Below are positions 41,173-48,825 of a stretch of DNA of 64,000 nt, in pieces (position 1 is the first letter of the stretch; the number at the start of each line of letters is the position of its first letter). The stretch comes from Ralstonia pickettii. Its GTDB lineage: Bacteria; Pseudomonadota; Gammaproteobacteria; Burkholderiales; Burkholderiaceae. Both the position numbers and the translations under genes were made by a program. The stretch is from positions 58,694 to 122,693 of the forward strand of contig NZ_JFZG01000034.1 of assembly GCF_000607165.1 (NCBI RefSeq), written 5' to 3'. Under the pieces are notes generated by a model. The model was not told where the DNA came from. It saw only the letters and a list, made by a program, of their open reading frames with translations, and made no database searches.

Positions 41173-41766
41173 ATGAATGCAACCACGGGTTCCTCACTGC
41201 TAAAGTTAATAGAGATTTACGACACTGACGCCGATGATGAAGTCGGCGGGCAAGACTTGCCGTATTTGGTGACGGCTAGCTACGACGGCGACTATCAGGC
41301 GGCCGTCGACCTGATTCGCGGCGACAAGTCTTTGGTCGCATTCAACGTTCAACCCGCCGTCGAGCGGTGCAAGCTTCCCGGGCACGTGGAGTTCAGCACG
41401 TTCGAATCCCTAGACACGATCTACCGGTTTTTTGGCGGGCCTCGCCCGCTATCGCCAGACCAAGAGCTCTCGAGGCGCTATTGGCAGAGCACCTACGCGC
41501 GCACCGTCGGCGAGCTACGCGCAGCACTCGCTAACTTCCCCGACGACTTCCCGCTAATTCACACCGGGCACGACGGGCAACGCGAGGCCATGAATCGGCT
41601 CGGCGTCCATGTCACGACGAACGAATGGGAATGGACTACTCCCGAGCATCCGGCTTACGGCCGATACTCAGGATGGGCGATGCGGATCAATGCGGTTGAC
41701 CTCTTTGAATGGAATCAGATCGCATCCGGATTGTGGACGAATAAGCGGCACGCTGATATCGACTAG
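41173..41766 (+). CDS. Soluble protein of unknown function
   Basis: A 197-residue acidic protein, no membrane segment. The start is ATG 41173 with GGAG nine bases upstream; a TTG at 41158 is in frame. The middle (TVGELRAALANFPDDFPLIHTG) resembles a motif seen in small phage and plasmid proteins that begin a domain with an ELRxAL..FPDD pattern, but I cannot name the family. It is preceded by a GTTGATATCAAC palindrome. Confidence 0.6.
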   Translation: MNATTGSSLLKLIEIYDTDADDEVGGQDLPYLVTASYDGDYQAAVDLIRGDKSLVAFNVQPAVERCKLPGHVEFSTFESLDTIYRFFGGPRPLSPDQELSRRYWQSTYARTVGELRAALANFPDDFPLIHTGHDGQREAMNRLGVHVTTNEWEWTTPEHPAYGRYSGWAMRINAVDLFEWNQIASGLWTNKRHADID

Positions 41767-41802
41767 GCGTTTGGAAATCGGGAAGACAAGGTGACGTCTC
41801 AA

Positions 41803-41820
41803 CGTTGATATCAACCACGA
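41803..41820. repeat. Palindrome GTTGATATCAAC, copy B
   Basis: CGTTGATATCAACCACGA, 46 bases before the gene at 41866. See copy A at 41097. A shared operator or promoter element is likely. Confidence 0.6.
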
Positions 41821-41865
41821 GACCCGGATACCCGAAATATTCAATATGGTGGTGGGAGGAGTCAC

Positions 41866-42045
41866 ATGGCTATGACGGCAGCAGACGTGGTCGTGGATCG
41901 CACCTACGAGTGCACAGACGGGGAGTTGGGCGGTGAGGTCACCGTGCGAAGTATTAGCGGGGGCCACATTTACTTCGATGGCGATGTCGAGGGCTTCGCC
42001 CTGATGCACAACTTCATTTGCTCGTACAAGCCTGCGCTGAACTGA
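41866..42045 (+). CDS. Small acidic protein
   Basis: A 59-residue protein, MAMTAADVVVDRTYEC and onward, ending one base before the ATG of the metallopeptidase gene. It has a very strong ribosome-binding site (GGGAGGAG, four bases before the ATG). The sequence (GGEVTVRSISGGHIYFDGD) suggests a small beta-barrel. Probably translated together with the following gene. No family is recognised. Confidence 0.65.
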   Translation: MAMTAADVVVDRTYECTDGELGGEVTVRSISGGHIYFDGDVEGFALMHNFICSYKPALN

Positions 42046-42046
42046 C

Positions 42047-42880
42047 ATGCTATTCGGACGACTAGTTGAATGGGGCGCCGTTGCGTCCGGTGCTATCGAG
42101 CCAGACAACTTTGCCGCGGCACGCGAGCGGTACGAAGCCATCTGCCTTGAACTCGGTATCAAGAGGGCGCCGGAACTGCGCCTAGCCAAAAAAGTATCTC
42201 TCTTGAGCAAGATCGTGGTCGGCGACTGGCGCCGGCGTGACCGTTTCCGCGTGGCCGCTTTCCATGAGGTACCGACTGACGAGTTCTTCCTGCATGAGCT
42301 CGCTCACTGGGCGTGTCTCAGTTACGGGGGCTACCGTGGCTACCATGGAACGCCGTTCCTCACGCTCCTCCAACTCTTCTATGAGTTCTACTGGGAAGGG
42401 GAGGTCCCGGATGTGATTGAGGCGACTGTCCGTGACGACTGGCCAAAATACATTCGCGAAGAGACCCGGGCGAAGGCGATTGCAGACGCCCGTGCCGCAG
42501 TCGAGGGCATCAAAGCTCGCCTCACGTGGGAGGATGGAGCCAATCCCAGCGCTGACTTCTTGGCGCGTGAAGTCAGAAAGGCGTTTCCCCAGCAGTCCAC
42601 AGGTGGAATCACCGTGCTTGACCGGGTTGTGTTGGAGGATCTGGTCAAGACCCAGCGAGACGGGCTTTTCACGCTGGCGGTTTGGGCGTGCTTGGCGACA
42701 CTTGCGTTCGCCTTTGCTGCGTTGGAGCTCGCGCCGAATGCCGTAACAAGTGGCCTGATACTGGTTACCGGGTTGTTGACTGTTGCGACGGTGGCAATCA
42801 TCGCCGCCAATGACCTTTCGCGGCGAATTGGCCGTTGGTGGGCTGGCCTTCGGGCACGCTTTGTTTGGGGGCACCAGTAG
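42047..42880 (+). CDS. SprT-like zinc metallopeptidase with C-terminal membrane helices
   Basis: A 277-residue protein. FFLHELAHWACL holds the HExxH zinc motif, followed about 12 residues later by HGTPF, the pattern of SprT-like and related gluzincin-type proteases, where that second His is the third ligand. The C-terminal 70 residues form two membrane helices (about 202-222 and 227-247) and a basic tail, so the catalytic domain is probably tethered to the membrane. SprT relatives act on DNA-bound proteins, but the membrane anchor makes that role doubtful here. One base separates it from the upstream small gene. Confidence 0.72.
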   Translation: MLFGRLVEWGAVASGAIEPDNFAAARERYEAICLELGIKRAPELRLAKKVSLLSKIVVGDWRRRDRFRVAAFHEVPTDEFFLHELAHWACLSYGGYRGYHGTPFLTLLQLFYEFYWEGEVPDVIEATVRDDWPKYIREETRAKAIADARAAVEGIKARLTWEDGANPSADFLAREVRKAFPQQSTGGITVLDRVVLEDLVKTQRDGLFTLAVWACLATLAFAFAALELAPNAVTSGLILVTGLLTVATVAIIAANDLSRRIGRWWAGLRARFVWGHQ

Positions 42881-42933
42881 GGCTGGTATCTTGGCGTCGG
42901 CGGCGTAAGCTGTTCCAAAACCAAGGGAGCTAG

Positions 42934-43260
42934 ATGCAGATCCAGAAGCGATTCAAGGTCGGTTCGACGCCAATCCGACCCACCATGCCCGGTCATCTTC
43001 TGCTGGCCGACGACAAGATTCTCATGGCCGAATCGGTCGAAGGCGAACTGGCGCTCCGTGTGATCGAAAAGGGCGGGCGCGAAAGTTACGCGCTGCGCAT
43101 CCGGCAAGGCGAGATGGCCAACCGAATGCGCTGCAGACGTGGCCAAATCACTCTACAGCACGATGCTGGTATGTACCGGTGCCATATCGAAGCTGAAGAA
43201 GCGGAAGTTTCAGACTTTTTTGCGAGCATGCCAGAAGGGTTCTTGCTCGCGGAGCATTGA
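42934..43260 (+). CDS. Small soluble protein of unknown function
   Basis: A 108-residue protein, probably beta-rich, with a good ribosome-binding site (AAGGGAG). It precedes the prepilin peptidase gene by 20 bases and may be co-transcribed with it. No known motif. Confidence 0.6.
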   Translation: MQIQKRFKVGSTPIRPTMPGHLLLADDKILMAESVEGELALRVIEKGGRESYALRIRQGEMANRMRCRRGQITLQHDAGMYRCHIEAEEAEVSDFFASMPEGFLLAEH

Positions 43261-43280
43261 GCTAGTAGGCGAGGATCCGG

Positions 43281-44021
43281 ATGGAAGTTCCAGTCGTTTT
43301 GGGGGCCACTATTTTGGGCCTGGTGGCCGGCGGCTGCAGCATTGCATTGGCGGGATGGATTCCACGATTCCTCGAAGCGCAATGGAGTGTCGACGAAGAC
43401 GGCGTTGGGGAGGGGCTGGGTGTATTTCTGGCGGCGCTCTCCCGCATGAAACCTCCGAGTACGTGGGCTTCTTGGTCCACCTTTGTAGTCTGCTGCACTC
43501 TCCTCGCAGGTGCAGGCCTGCTAGCAGCATGGCGATGGGATTCGCCGGCGACTATCGGACTTTTTGTCCTGTATGCAGCCATGCTCGCGACCTGCGCGCT
43601 AGTCGATGCAGAGCATCAAATCATTCCAGACGTCATAGTGTTACCGCTGCTGTGGGGTGGGCTGCTGGCCAATTGTGCGGGCACATTCGTCCCGTTGCAG
43701 TCAGCCGTGATTGGTGCTGTCACTGGCTACAGTGCACTTTGGGGGCTGAACTTACTTTTCCAGCTTACCGCTGGACAGTCCGGTATGTACAAAGGCGACT
43801 TCAAGATGTTTGCCGCCATCGGTGCCTGGAGCGGTGCGCCGGCGCTGTTGGCCGTCTTGACGACGGCCTTGCTGCTTTTCGCTCTAGTGGCGGGAGTGAG
43901 CTTGATGGCTCGGGGCGCTGGTCGCAGGGAGACCCCTTTCGGGCCATATCTGGCCATCGCAGGAGTAGCGGTGCTGGCGTTGTGCGACACCGCTAGCCTT
44001 TTCGGCCATCTGTTGCCGTAA
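43281..44021 (+). CDS. Type IV prepilin peptidase (A24 family)
   Basis: A 246-residue protein with about seven membrane helices and the two catalytic aspartate regions of prepilin peptidases: ALVDAEHQIIPD (first Asp) and YKGDFKM (second Asp, the GxGD-type motif read as KGD). The N-terminal cytoplasmic methylase domain with its cysteine pairs is missing, as in short TadV/CpaA-type enzymes. It would cut leader peptides from pilins, so a type IV pilus or conjugative pilus system is expected elsewhere on the element. Confidence 0.8.
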   Translation: MEVPVVLGATILGLVAGGCSIALAGWIPRFLEAQWSVDEDGVGEGLGVFLAALSRMKPPSTWASWSTFVVCCTLLAGAGLLAAWRWDSPATIGLFVLYAAMLATCALVDAEHQIIPDVIVLPLLWGGLLANCAGTFVPLQSAVIGAVTGYSALWGLNLLFQLTAGQSGMYKGDFKMFAAIGAWSGAPALLAVLTTALLLFALVAGVSLMARGAGRRETPFGPYLAIAGVAVLALCDTASLFGHLLP

Positions 44022-44109
44022 ACGAGTTTTTTGCCCTAAAATCGGTCTAATTTCTTGGCGGGAAGCAGCAATGGTCCCGTCAGAATGCGCAGCTGGGCGC
44101 AACTAGCCA
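44013..44109 (+). promoter_or_regulatory. Promoter and 5' box of the PRTRC cassette
   Basis: TTGCCG (44013-44018), an 18-base spacer, TAAAAT (44037-44042). A degenerate TTC..GGGAA repeat (44052-44064) lies at the transcription start rather than over the -35. Box AGCTGGGCG..CTAGCC at 44092-44109. Confidence 0.6.
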
Positions 44110-44129
44110 AACGACGACAAGTCGACACT

Positions 44130-44200
44130 TTCAACCCTGGTGGGATTCATGATCCCACGCGGGGCATGGATTCTGCCTCTGTACTTCAGGAGAATCCATG
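44130..44200 (+). promoter_or_regulatory. Two-hairpin leader with masked start codon (copy 16)
   Basis: TTCAACCC-TGG-TGGGAT..ATCCCA-CGC-GGGG is the first stem. ATGGATTCT then pairs perfectly with AGAATCCAT (9 bp), burying both the Shine-Dalgarno and part of the start codon at 44198. It is the strongest copy. Confidence 0.8.
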
Positions 44201-45973
44201 CAACTCTCAACCGAGACCTCTCTGGTCCCCACTGCACCCTTGCCAGACGCAGGCGCTGTTATGCCGGAAGACAGGGCACAAGCAGTTAACTGGGAACTGG
44301 CTCCGGGGGGCGCGAACTTCATCTTTGCCCGCATCGGCGATGTTCGCGTGGTCTATAACCCACGTCAGTTCTTTGAGCCGCAGGCGATGGCTGAGTTGGT
44401 TCAGTCCATCAAGTCTCAGGGCATTCTGCAGCCCATCTTGGTCCGTCCGAAGGATGGGTACCTCGAACTCATCGCAGGCGAACGTCGCCTACGTGGCGCG
44501 CACGAAGCGTATGGGCCCGACGGGGTAATCCCAGCTTTCTCGCGGGAGATGACCGATGCGGAGGCCGCTGCCGCTGCCGCCGCTGAAAATATCCAGCGCG
44601 AAGGTATGTCGGCCACCGAAGAATCGGGTGCCGCGGTTACGGCGATGGGCCTCTACGGTGGTGATCGCAATGAGGTGGCGAAGCGGCTCGGGTGGTCAAT
44701 GCCCAAGCTGGAAAGCCGCCTCGCGCTGCAAAACTGCATCCCCGCTGTTCAGGACGCGTTGAATGAGCGCAAGATCCTGCTCGGTCATGCTGAGCTGCTC
44801 GCAGCCGTTCCGAAGAACGTACAGGCCCAGATTCTTCCGCTCATCATCGAGAAGAAAGTCTCGGTCCCCGATCTGAGGACTGAGCTGGCAGCGCAGGCTT
44901 TGCGGCTCGACAACGCGCGCTTTGACAAGAGCGAGTGCGTTTCCTGCCATCACAATTCGGCCAATCAGCGCGCGCTTTTTGCGGAGGCTATCGACGATGG
45001 TCGCTGCACGAAGAAATCGTGCTTCGATGCGAAGAACGAAGCGCTGATCGAATCCGTGAAAAAGAGCCTGGAAGGGCAGTATCAACGCATCCAGGTGGTC
45101 CGCCCCGGCGACAACCAGACGGTAATCGCCCTCAAGGCGGACGGCGACACGGGCGTCGGCGCCGAACAGGCAGATGCCTGCAAGGGGTGTGCGAACTTCG
45201 GTGCCCTGATCTCTGCGGTGCCCGGCAAGGTTGGCCAGACGTTCCCGAACTATTGCATGGACGTTGCATGCAACAAGGAAAAGAACAAGGCCTATCTGGC
45301 CACGCTCGCTCCGGTTTCGACCGGCCCGGGCAAGGGTTCTGCGTCGACATCCGGGAAATCGGGTGCTGGCAGCAGCGCCGCCCAGAAAGGGAAGACGGGT
45401 GCCAAACCGAGTATCTCGGCAGTGTCGCCTCGCGTGAAGGAATATCGCGAGAAGACCTGGCGGGAGGTCGTGCGCACCGTGATTCTGCGCAGCTCGGCCA
45501 AAACGGACGTGCTCATCATCACTCTCGCCGCGCAAGGGCTGCTGCGTCATATCGACGACAGCGCTCTCGCTGAGCAGGTTCGCAAGGCGAGCGGGGGTAA
45601 GGTTGGTAACGGCGTCAAGCTGAAAGACAGCCTGGACGTTGTACAAGGCCTCGATGAGACGCCGCGCGGCCGCCTGCTGGACATGGTCGCCTGGTCGGTC
45701 GTCGATAAGATCCAGATGTCCGAGGTGAAGGCGCTTGCATCGTTCCTCGGTGTGGACTTCGCCAGTCACTGGAAAGTCTGCTCGGGTCTGATGGAGGTGA
45801 TGACGAAGGCGGAGATCGAAAGCCTGTGCCAAGAGATCGGCCTGAAACAGCACCTCGACAAGAAGTTCTCCAAGATCATGTCGGGCAAGCGAGACGAGAT
45901 GATCAAGGGGCTTCTGGCGACGTCGGATTTCGATTTCAACGGCAAGATTCCTGCCGTCATGCTGCTGAACTAA
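44198..45973 (+). CDS. PRTRC-system ParB family protein
   Basis: A 591-residue protein, the first gene of the PRTRC cassette. The ParB nuclease/CTPase-like domain spans about residues 45-140, with YNPRQFF, GILQPILVRPKDG and AGERRLRGA (the GERRxRA box), followed by a helix-turn-helix region (VAKRLGWSMPKLESRLAL). Unlike segregation ParB it has a cysteine-rich middle (CVSCHH, CTKKSC, CKGC, YCMDVACN) that could bind zinc, a Gly/Ser linker, and a long helical C-terminal part. Its role is unknown; it may recruit the ubiquitin-like machinery to DNA. Confidence 0.9.
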   Translation: MQLSTETSLVPTAPLPDAGAVMPEDRAQAVNWELAPGGANFIFARIGDVRVVYNPRQFFEPQAMAELVQSIKSQGILQPILVRPKDGYLELIAGERRLRGAHEAYGPDGVIPAFSREMTDAEAAAAAAAENIQREGMSATEESGAAVTAMGLYGGDRNEVAKRLGWSMPKLESRLALQNCIPAVQDALNERKILLGHAELLAAVPKNVQAQILPLIIEKKVSVPDLRTELAAQALRLDNARFDKSECVSCHHNSANQRALFAEAIDDGRCTKKSCFDAKNEALIESVKKSLEGQYQRIQVVRPGDNQTVIALKADGDTGVGAEQADACKGCANFGALISAVPGKVGQTFPNYCMDVACNKEKNKAYLATLAPVSTGPGKGSASTSGKSGAGSSAAQKGKTGAKPSISAVSPRVKEYREKTWREVVRTVILRSSAKTDVLIITLAAQGLLRHIDDSALAEQVRKASGGKVGNGVKLKDSLDVVQGLDETPRGRLLDMVAWSVVDKIQMSEVKALASFLGVDFASHWKVCSGLMEVMTKAEIESLCQEIGLKQHLDKKFSKIMSGKRDEMIKGLLATSDFDFNGKIPAVMLLN

Positions 45974-46027
45974 GCAGCCGTGGTTCCTGTCGCTGTCCAC
46001 CGTTCTGGTGGCCAGCATTTTCTATTT

Positions 46028-46089
46028 CCGTTCGCGGGTTTCCCCTCTACCGAGAGGCGGAATTCGCACATGCATCCCAAGGAGTTTAT
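46028..46089 (+). promoter_or_regulatory. Degenerate leader before PRTRC E (copy 17)
   Basis: TTCGCGGG..CCCCTCTACCGAGAGG resembles the first hairpin, but the Shine-Dalgarno (AAGGAG) is not clearly paired. Probably a decayed copy. Confidence 0.35.
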
Positions 46090-46593
46090 ATGTCCACGCT
46101 GTTCAAACAGCTGCAGTCGCTCGCCCAGCAATCGGGCGGCCGGTTGATGTTCTCGATCGTCGCTGACAAGTCCGGAAAACTGACGGTGGCCGCAATGCCA
46201 AAGTCGGATCAGAAGGATGCCAGCGAGAGCGGGCTGCTGACGCCGCTGGTGCTGACGGGTACCCCGGAGGAGCTCGATCTCGAGTTCGTCCGTTGCCTCT
46301 CGGAGTTCACGGAGCAACGTCAGTCGCTTGTCGATCAACTTGCCCAAACCAGCGCCGCACTCAATGTGGCGAAGGGGAAGGCTGTCGATAAGGCCAAGGG
46401 TGTCGCCAAGCCGGCGCCTAAGGCTGATTCGGGCATCGTTTCCGCTGGCGACTTGATCGGCGCCGAGGATGACGATGAGAGCTCTGAAGAATCGGCTGGT
46501 GCTACCACTGCCGGTGTTCAGTCTGATGACGCTGCTACCAACCAGTCCAACGCTACCGGCGGCCTGTTCGGCGGCACGCCGTTGGTGGGCTAA
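46090..46593 (+). CDS. PRTRC protein E
   Basis: A 167-residue protein in the position of PRTRC protein E. The N-terminal 85 residues are folded (LFSIVADKSGKL-like strand, then LVLTGTPEELD). The rest is a Lys/Ala stretch followed by a low-complexity acidic, Ser/Thr/Asn-rich tail ending GGLFGG. It may be a scaffold or a conjugation target. AAGGAG lies seven bases before the ATG. The biochemical role is unknown. Confidence 0.85.
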   Translation: MSTLFKQLQSLAQQSGGRLMFSIVADKSGKLTVAAMPKSDQKDASESGLLTPLVLTGTPEELDLEFVRCLSEFTEQRQSLVDQLAQTSAALNVAKGKAVDKAKGVAKPAPKADSGIVSAGDLIGAEDDDESSEESAGATTAGVQSDDAATNQSNATGGLFGGTPLVG

Positions 46594-46605
46594 GGAGGAC
46601 CAACC

Positions 46606-46818
46606 ATGGCACTCACAGTCCAAACGCTGAAGCGCGTCTTCATGTACCACGGCACTCAGTTCGCCGACCCGGGCCCCTCGCTCACGCTCGAACAAGTCCG
46701 TGATGTGCTTTCCATGGCGCATCCGGACATTGCAACGGCGGAAATCGAACAAGGGGACGTGCGGGAGGATGGCACCGTTGTGTACAACGTCCGCCGCAAG
46801 GTGGGACAAAAGGGCTGA
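46606..46818 (+). CDS. PRTRC protein C (ubiquitin-like, Prok_Ub family)
   Basis: A 70-residue beta-grasp protein of the family that Pfam calls prokaryotic ubiquitin. It begins MALTVQTLKRVF and ends VGQKG, matching the short conserved glycine-ending tail of PRTRC C proteins. It ends in a single Gly rather than GG. In the cassette it is the likely modifier activated by the ThiF protein. AAGGAGG lies seven bases before the ATG. Confidence 0.9.
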   Translation: MALTVQTLKRVFMYHGTQFADPGPSLTLEQVRDVLSMAHPDIATAEIEQGDVREDGTVVYNVRRKVGQKG

Positions 46819-46821
46819 ACC

Positions 46822-47049
46822 ATGAAGCCGATGACGTTTGACGCCTGGTTTGCCCAGGCTGAAGGCTCATCGGTGGAAAAGGTGATGGGCGCGGCAGAAC
46901 CTTCGGGGTCTGCTGCACCCGTGCCCGTACCACCTGAGGAGGTATCCCAATGCGTGTGCATTTTGATGGCGATGATCGCCCAGTCCAAGCGGGATCAGCC
47001 AGCCGGCCGATTTTGCCCCGCGCCCCTGGATCTTCCCATTCTTGGCTGA
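46822..47049 (+). CDS. Possible small protein overlapping PRTRC F
   Basis: A 75-residue frame beginning three bases after PRTRC C. The first 40 residues (MTFDAWFAQAEGSSVEKVM) read like protein. The last 33 lie in another frame over the start of PRTRC F. It may be a short coupling peptide that carries ribosomes to the PRTRC F start. Weak support. Confidence 0.35.
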   Translation: MKPMTFDAWFAQAEGSSVEKVMGAAEPSGSAAPVPVPPEEVSQCVCILMAMIAQSKRDQPAGRFCPAPLDLPILG

Positions 47050-48092
47050 GACTACCGCGGCTACATAGCGATGTTCCGGTCGAGTTTGGCGGGCATCGGG
47101 GGCCGCAGTGGCTAGACGCGGTTCAATCGTTGAATGCTTGCAAGATGATTCGATCTTCTGACCTGCGTAGCTGGTATTCGCCAGGTCAGGTTTTCGAAAA
47201 GGCAATGTCCCGATGGTTCGCTGAGCGTACCGCCGGGGTTGAGGTCATCGACCTCGATCTGGTCTTCACCACGGTCAGCGATCTCTATGACAGTGGGGCG
47301 ATCGCTGAGCCTATGGAGGAGGAATCGGACGGTCTTGCCGTTTTTGTGGAGATCGGCCGGTGCGGTCCTAACTTTCGTAGCCTGCGCCGTGGCTTTGAAG
47401 CGATGAATGCGATCGCTGATGGGCTGGGGCTCGCGGCAACCACGATTCTCTCTGCCGCTGGTCATCAAATCGGCTGGACGTTCGATCACAAGCACATTCT
47501 GTCCAACACGGGCTCATGCACGTATGGATGGGAAGAGTGCTACTCGGACGACGAGCTGGAGGAAGAGGGAGGTGAACCGGAGAACGAGGATGGTTCTGAT
47601 GCGTTCTTCAGTTACACGCCACGGGCTTTCCGAAGGGATTGCCCGATGCCGGATCTTCTGAAGATGCCCTGCACCAAGGAGATGGATCGCTTCGTGCAGG
47701 AAGTGGCAGCGCGGCATGAAGTTCTGCCGCCACTGCTCGCTGACCTTGTCGCTTTGGTCAAGGCGCGCCGGCCCAAGAAAGCAGCTTGGCCGAACATGTG
47801 GGGAACCGACTTCACGTCGATGTACCCAGTGTTCTCCCTGGCATGGGATCACCCGGAAGCGCAATACGACGGTAAGCGGGACAACATTTTTCGGGTTTGG
47901 GACGACTACGCAAACTTGCTCACTTCGGGTGGCGAGGGCTGGTCGTACGGACTCGGATCTGAAGTGCTGTCCTGTGAGAGCCCCGCACAACTGCGAGGCA
48001 CCTTGAGAACCTGGGATGCGAAATTGAAATTGCTGCGCGCGACTGATCGCCTGCTGCAGTCGATGACGGATCCCGTTGAATATGGAAATTGA
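46950..48092 (+). CDS. PRTRC protein F
   Basis: A 380-residue soluble protein in the position of PRTRC protein F. It has GAGGAGG seven bases before the ATG. The first 60 residues are Pro/Arg-rich and less ordered; the rest is a large alpha/beta domain with an acidic insert (DDELEEEGGEPENEDG). No known catalytic motif. Its stop overlaps the possible starts of PRTRC B. Function unknown. Confidence 0.85.
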   Translation: MRVHFDGDDRPVQAGSASRPILPRAPGSSHSWLRLPRLHSDVPVEFGGHRGPQWLDAVQSLNACKMIRSSDLRSWYSPGQVFEKAMSRWFAERTAGVEVIDLDLVFTTVSDLYDSGAIAEPMEEESDGLAVFVEIGRCGPNFRSLRRGFEAMNAIADGLGLAATTILSAAGHQIGWTFDHKHILSNTGSCTYGWEECYSDDELEEEGGEPENEDGSDAFFSYTPRAFRRDCPMPDLLKMPCTKEMDRFVQEVAARHEVLPPLLADLVALVKARRPKKAAWPNMWGTDFTSMYPVFSLAWDHPEAQYDGKRDNIFRVWDDYANLLTSGGEGWSYGLGSEVLSCESPAQLRGTLRTWDAKLKLLRATDRLLQSMTDPVEYGN

Positions 48093-48093
48093 C

Positions 48094-48825
48094 ATGATCA
48101 ATACCCAAGTTGGAGGTGTTGGCGGGTCGCTGCGTTTGGACCACGCCATCCTCATGTACTCGGGCAGTTCCGCGGACGGCCGCCAAGGCCTTGTGACTAT
48201 CAATCCTGTACGGATCGACGGTGACAACGCAGTGATTGCACCCGGGCAGCCGGCTAGTAAGGCGGCATTGATTGAAGCGCTCGACCAGTTCGCCGATCGC
48301 TCGAGCTCGCGTTCCTTGTTCCACCAGCGTGTCCTTGGTAGGGGGCCGGACTATATGGTCTGGTACACCCGTCCAGAGACGCGCCACGTGGCGTTTCGGA
48401 ATAAGAGCTTCGACGGTGACAAAGCTGGAAGGTGTCCATTACCGGGCCTCGTCTTCTTCGTGAAGAATGACGCCTGGTTCGTCTTCGCTTATGCAGGTAA
48501 GGCGAGGCCGACTGAGAAGACTCGGCTGCTGCGCAGCCCTTTCTTCAACGTGTGGGAGGCGGGGCGCATCTGCGTCGGGAATATCGATCTGCCTAAGCAG
48601 CGAGTGAATGCCCCAATCGAGCAGTGGGAAGACGCGTTTTTCGGAACGTGGTTTACCCACCCGAATGTGCCGCAGGATCAGCTGCTGAAGAAGGGGGCCA
48701 ACCCGTTTGTCCTCTGGAAGGAGTTGCTGGAAGGCAAGCATCAAGCCTTTCCGACGCGCGTGCTCAAGTCAGCTGGCGCTACGCTGGGTCAGATGTTCGA
48801 CAAGCTGGTTCGGGGGGACGAGTGA
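48094..48825 (+). CDS. PRTRC protein B (E2-like, Prok-E2_D family)
   Basis: A 243-residue protein. In known PRTRC systems this protein belongs to a prokaryotic E2 family. Here SPFFNVWEAGRICVGNI (148-164) resembles the E2 active-site region HPNVxxxGxICL, placing the probable catalytic cysteine at C160. It would accept the Ubl thioester from the ThiF protein. The start is ATG 48094; ATG 48082 and TTG 48076 are also in frame. The last base of its stop is the first base of the next ATG (TGATG). Confidence 0.88.
   Translation: MINTQVGGVGGSLRLDHAILMYSGSSADGRQGLVTINPVRIDGDNAVIAPGQPASKAALIEALDQFADRSSSRSLFHQRVLGRGPDYMVWYTRPETRHVAFRNKSFDGDKAGRCPLPGLVFFVKNDAWFVFAYAGKARPTEKTRLLRSPFFNVWEAGRICVGNIDLPKQRVNAPIEQWEDAFFGTWFTHPNVPQDQLLKKGANPFVLWKELLEGKHQAFPTRVLKSAGATLGQMFDKLVRGDE

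Noticed and set aside
44696..46018. Long open frame of 440 codons on the minus strand
   Set aside because: It is antisense to the PRTRC ParB gene, which has clear domains; the minus product shows no family features.
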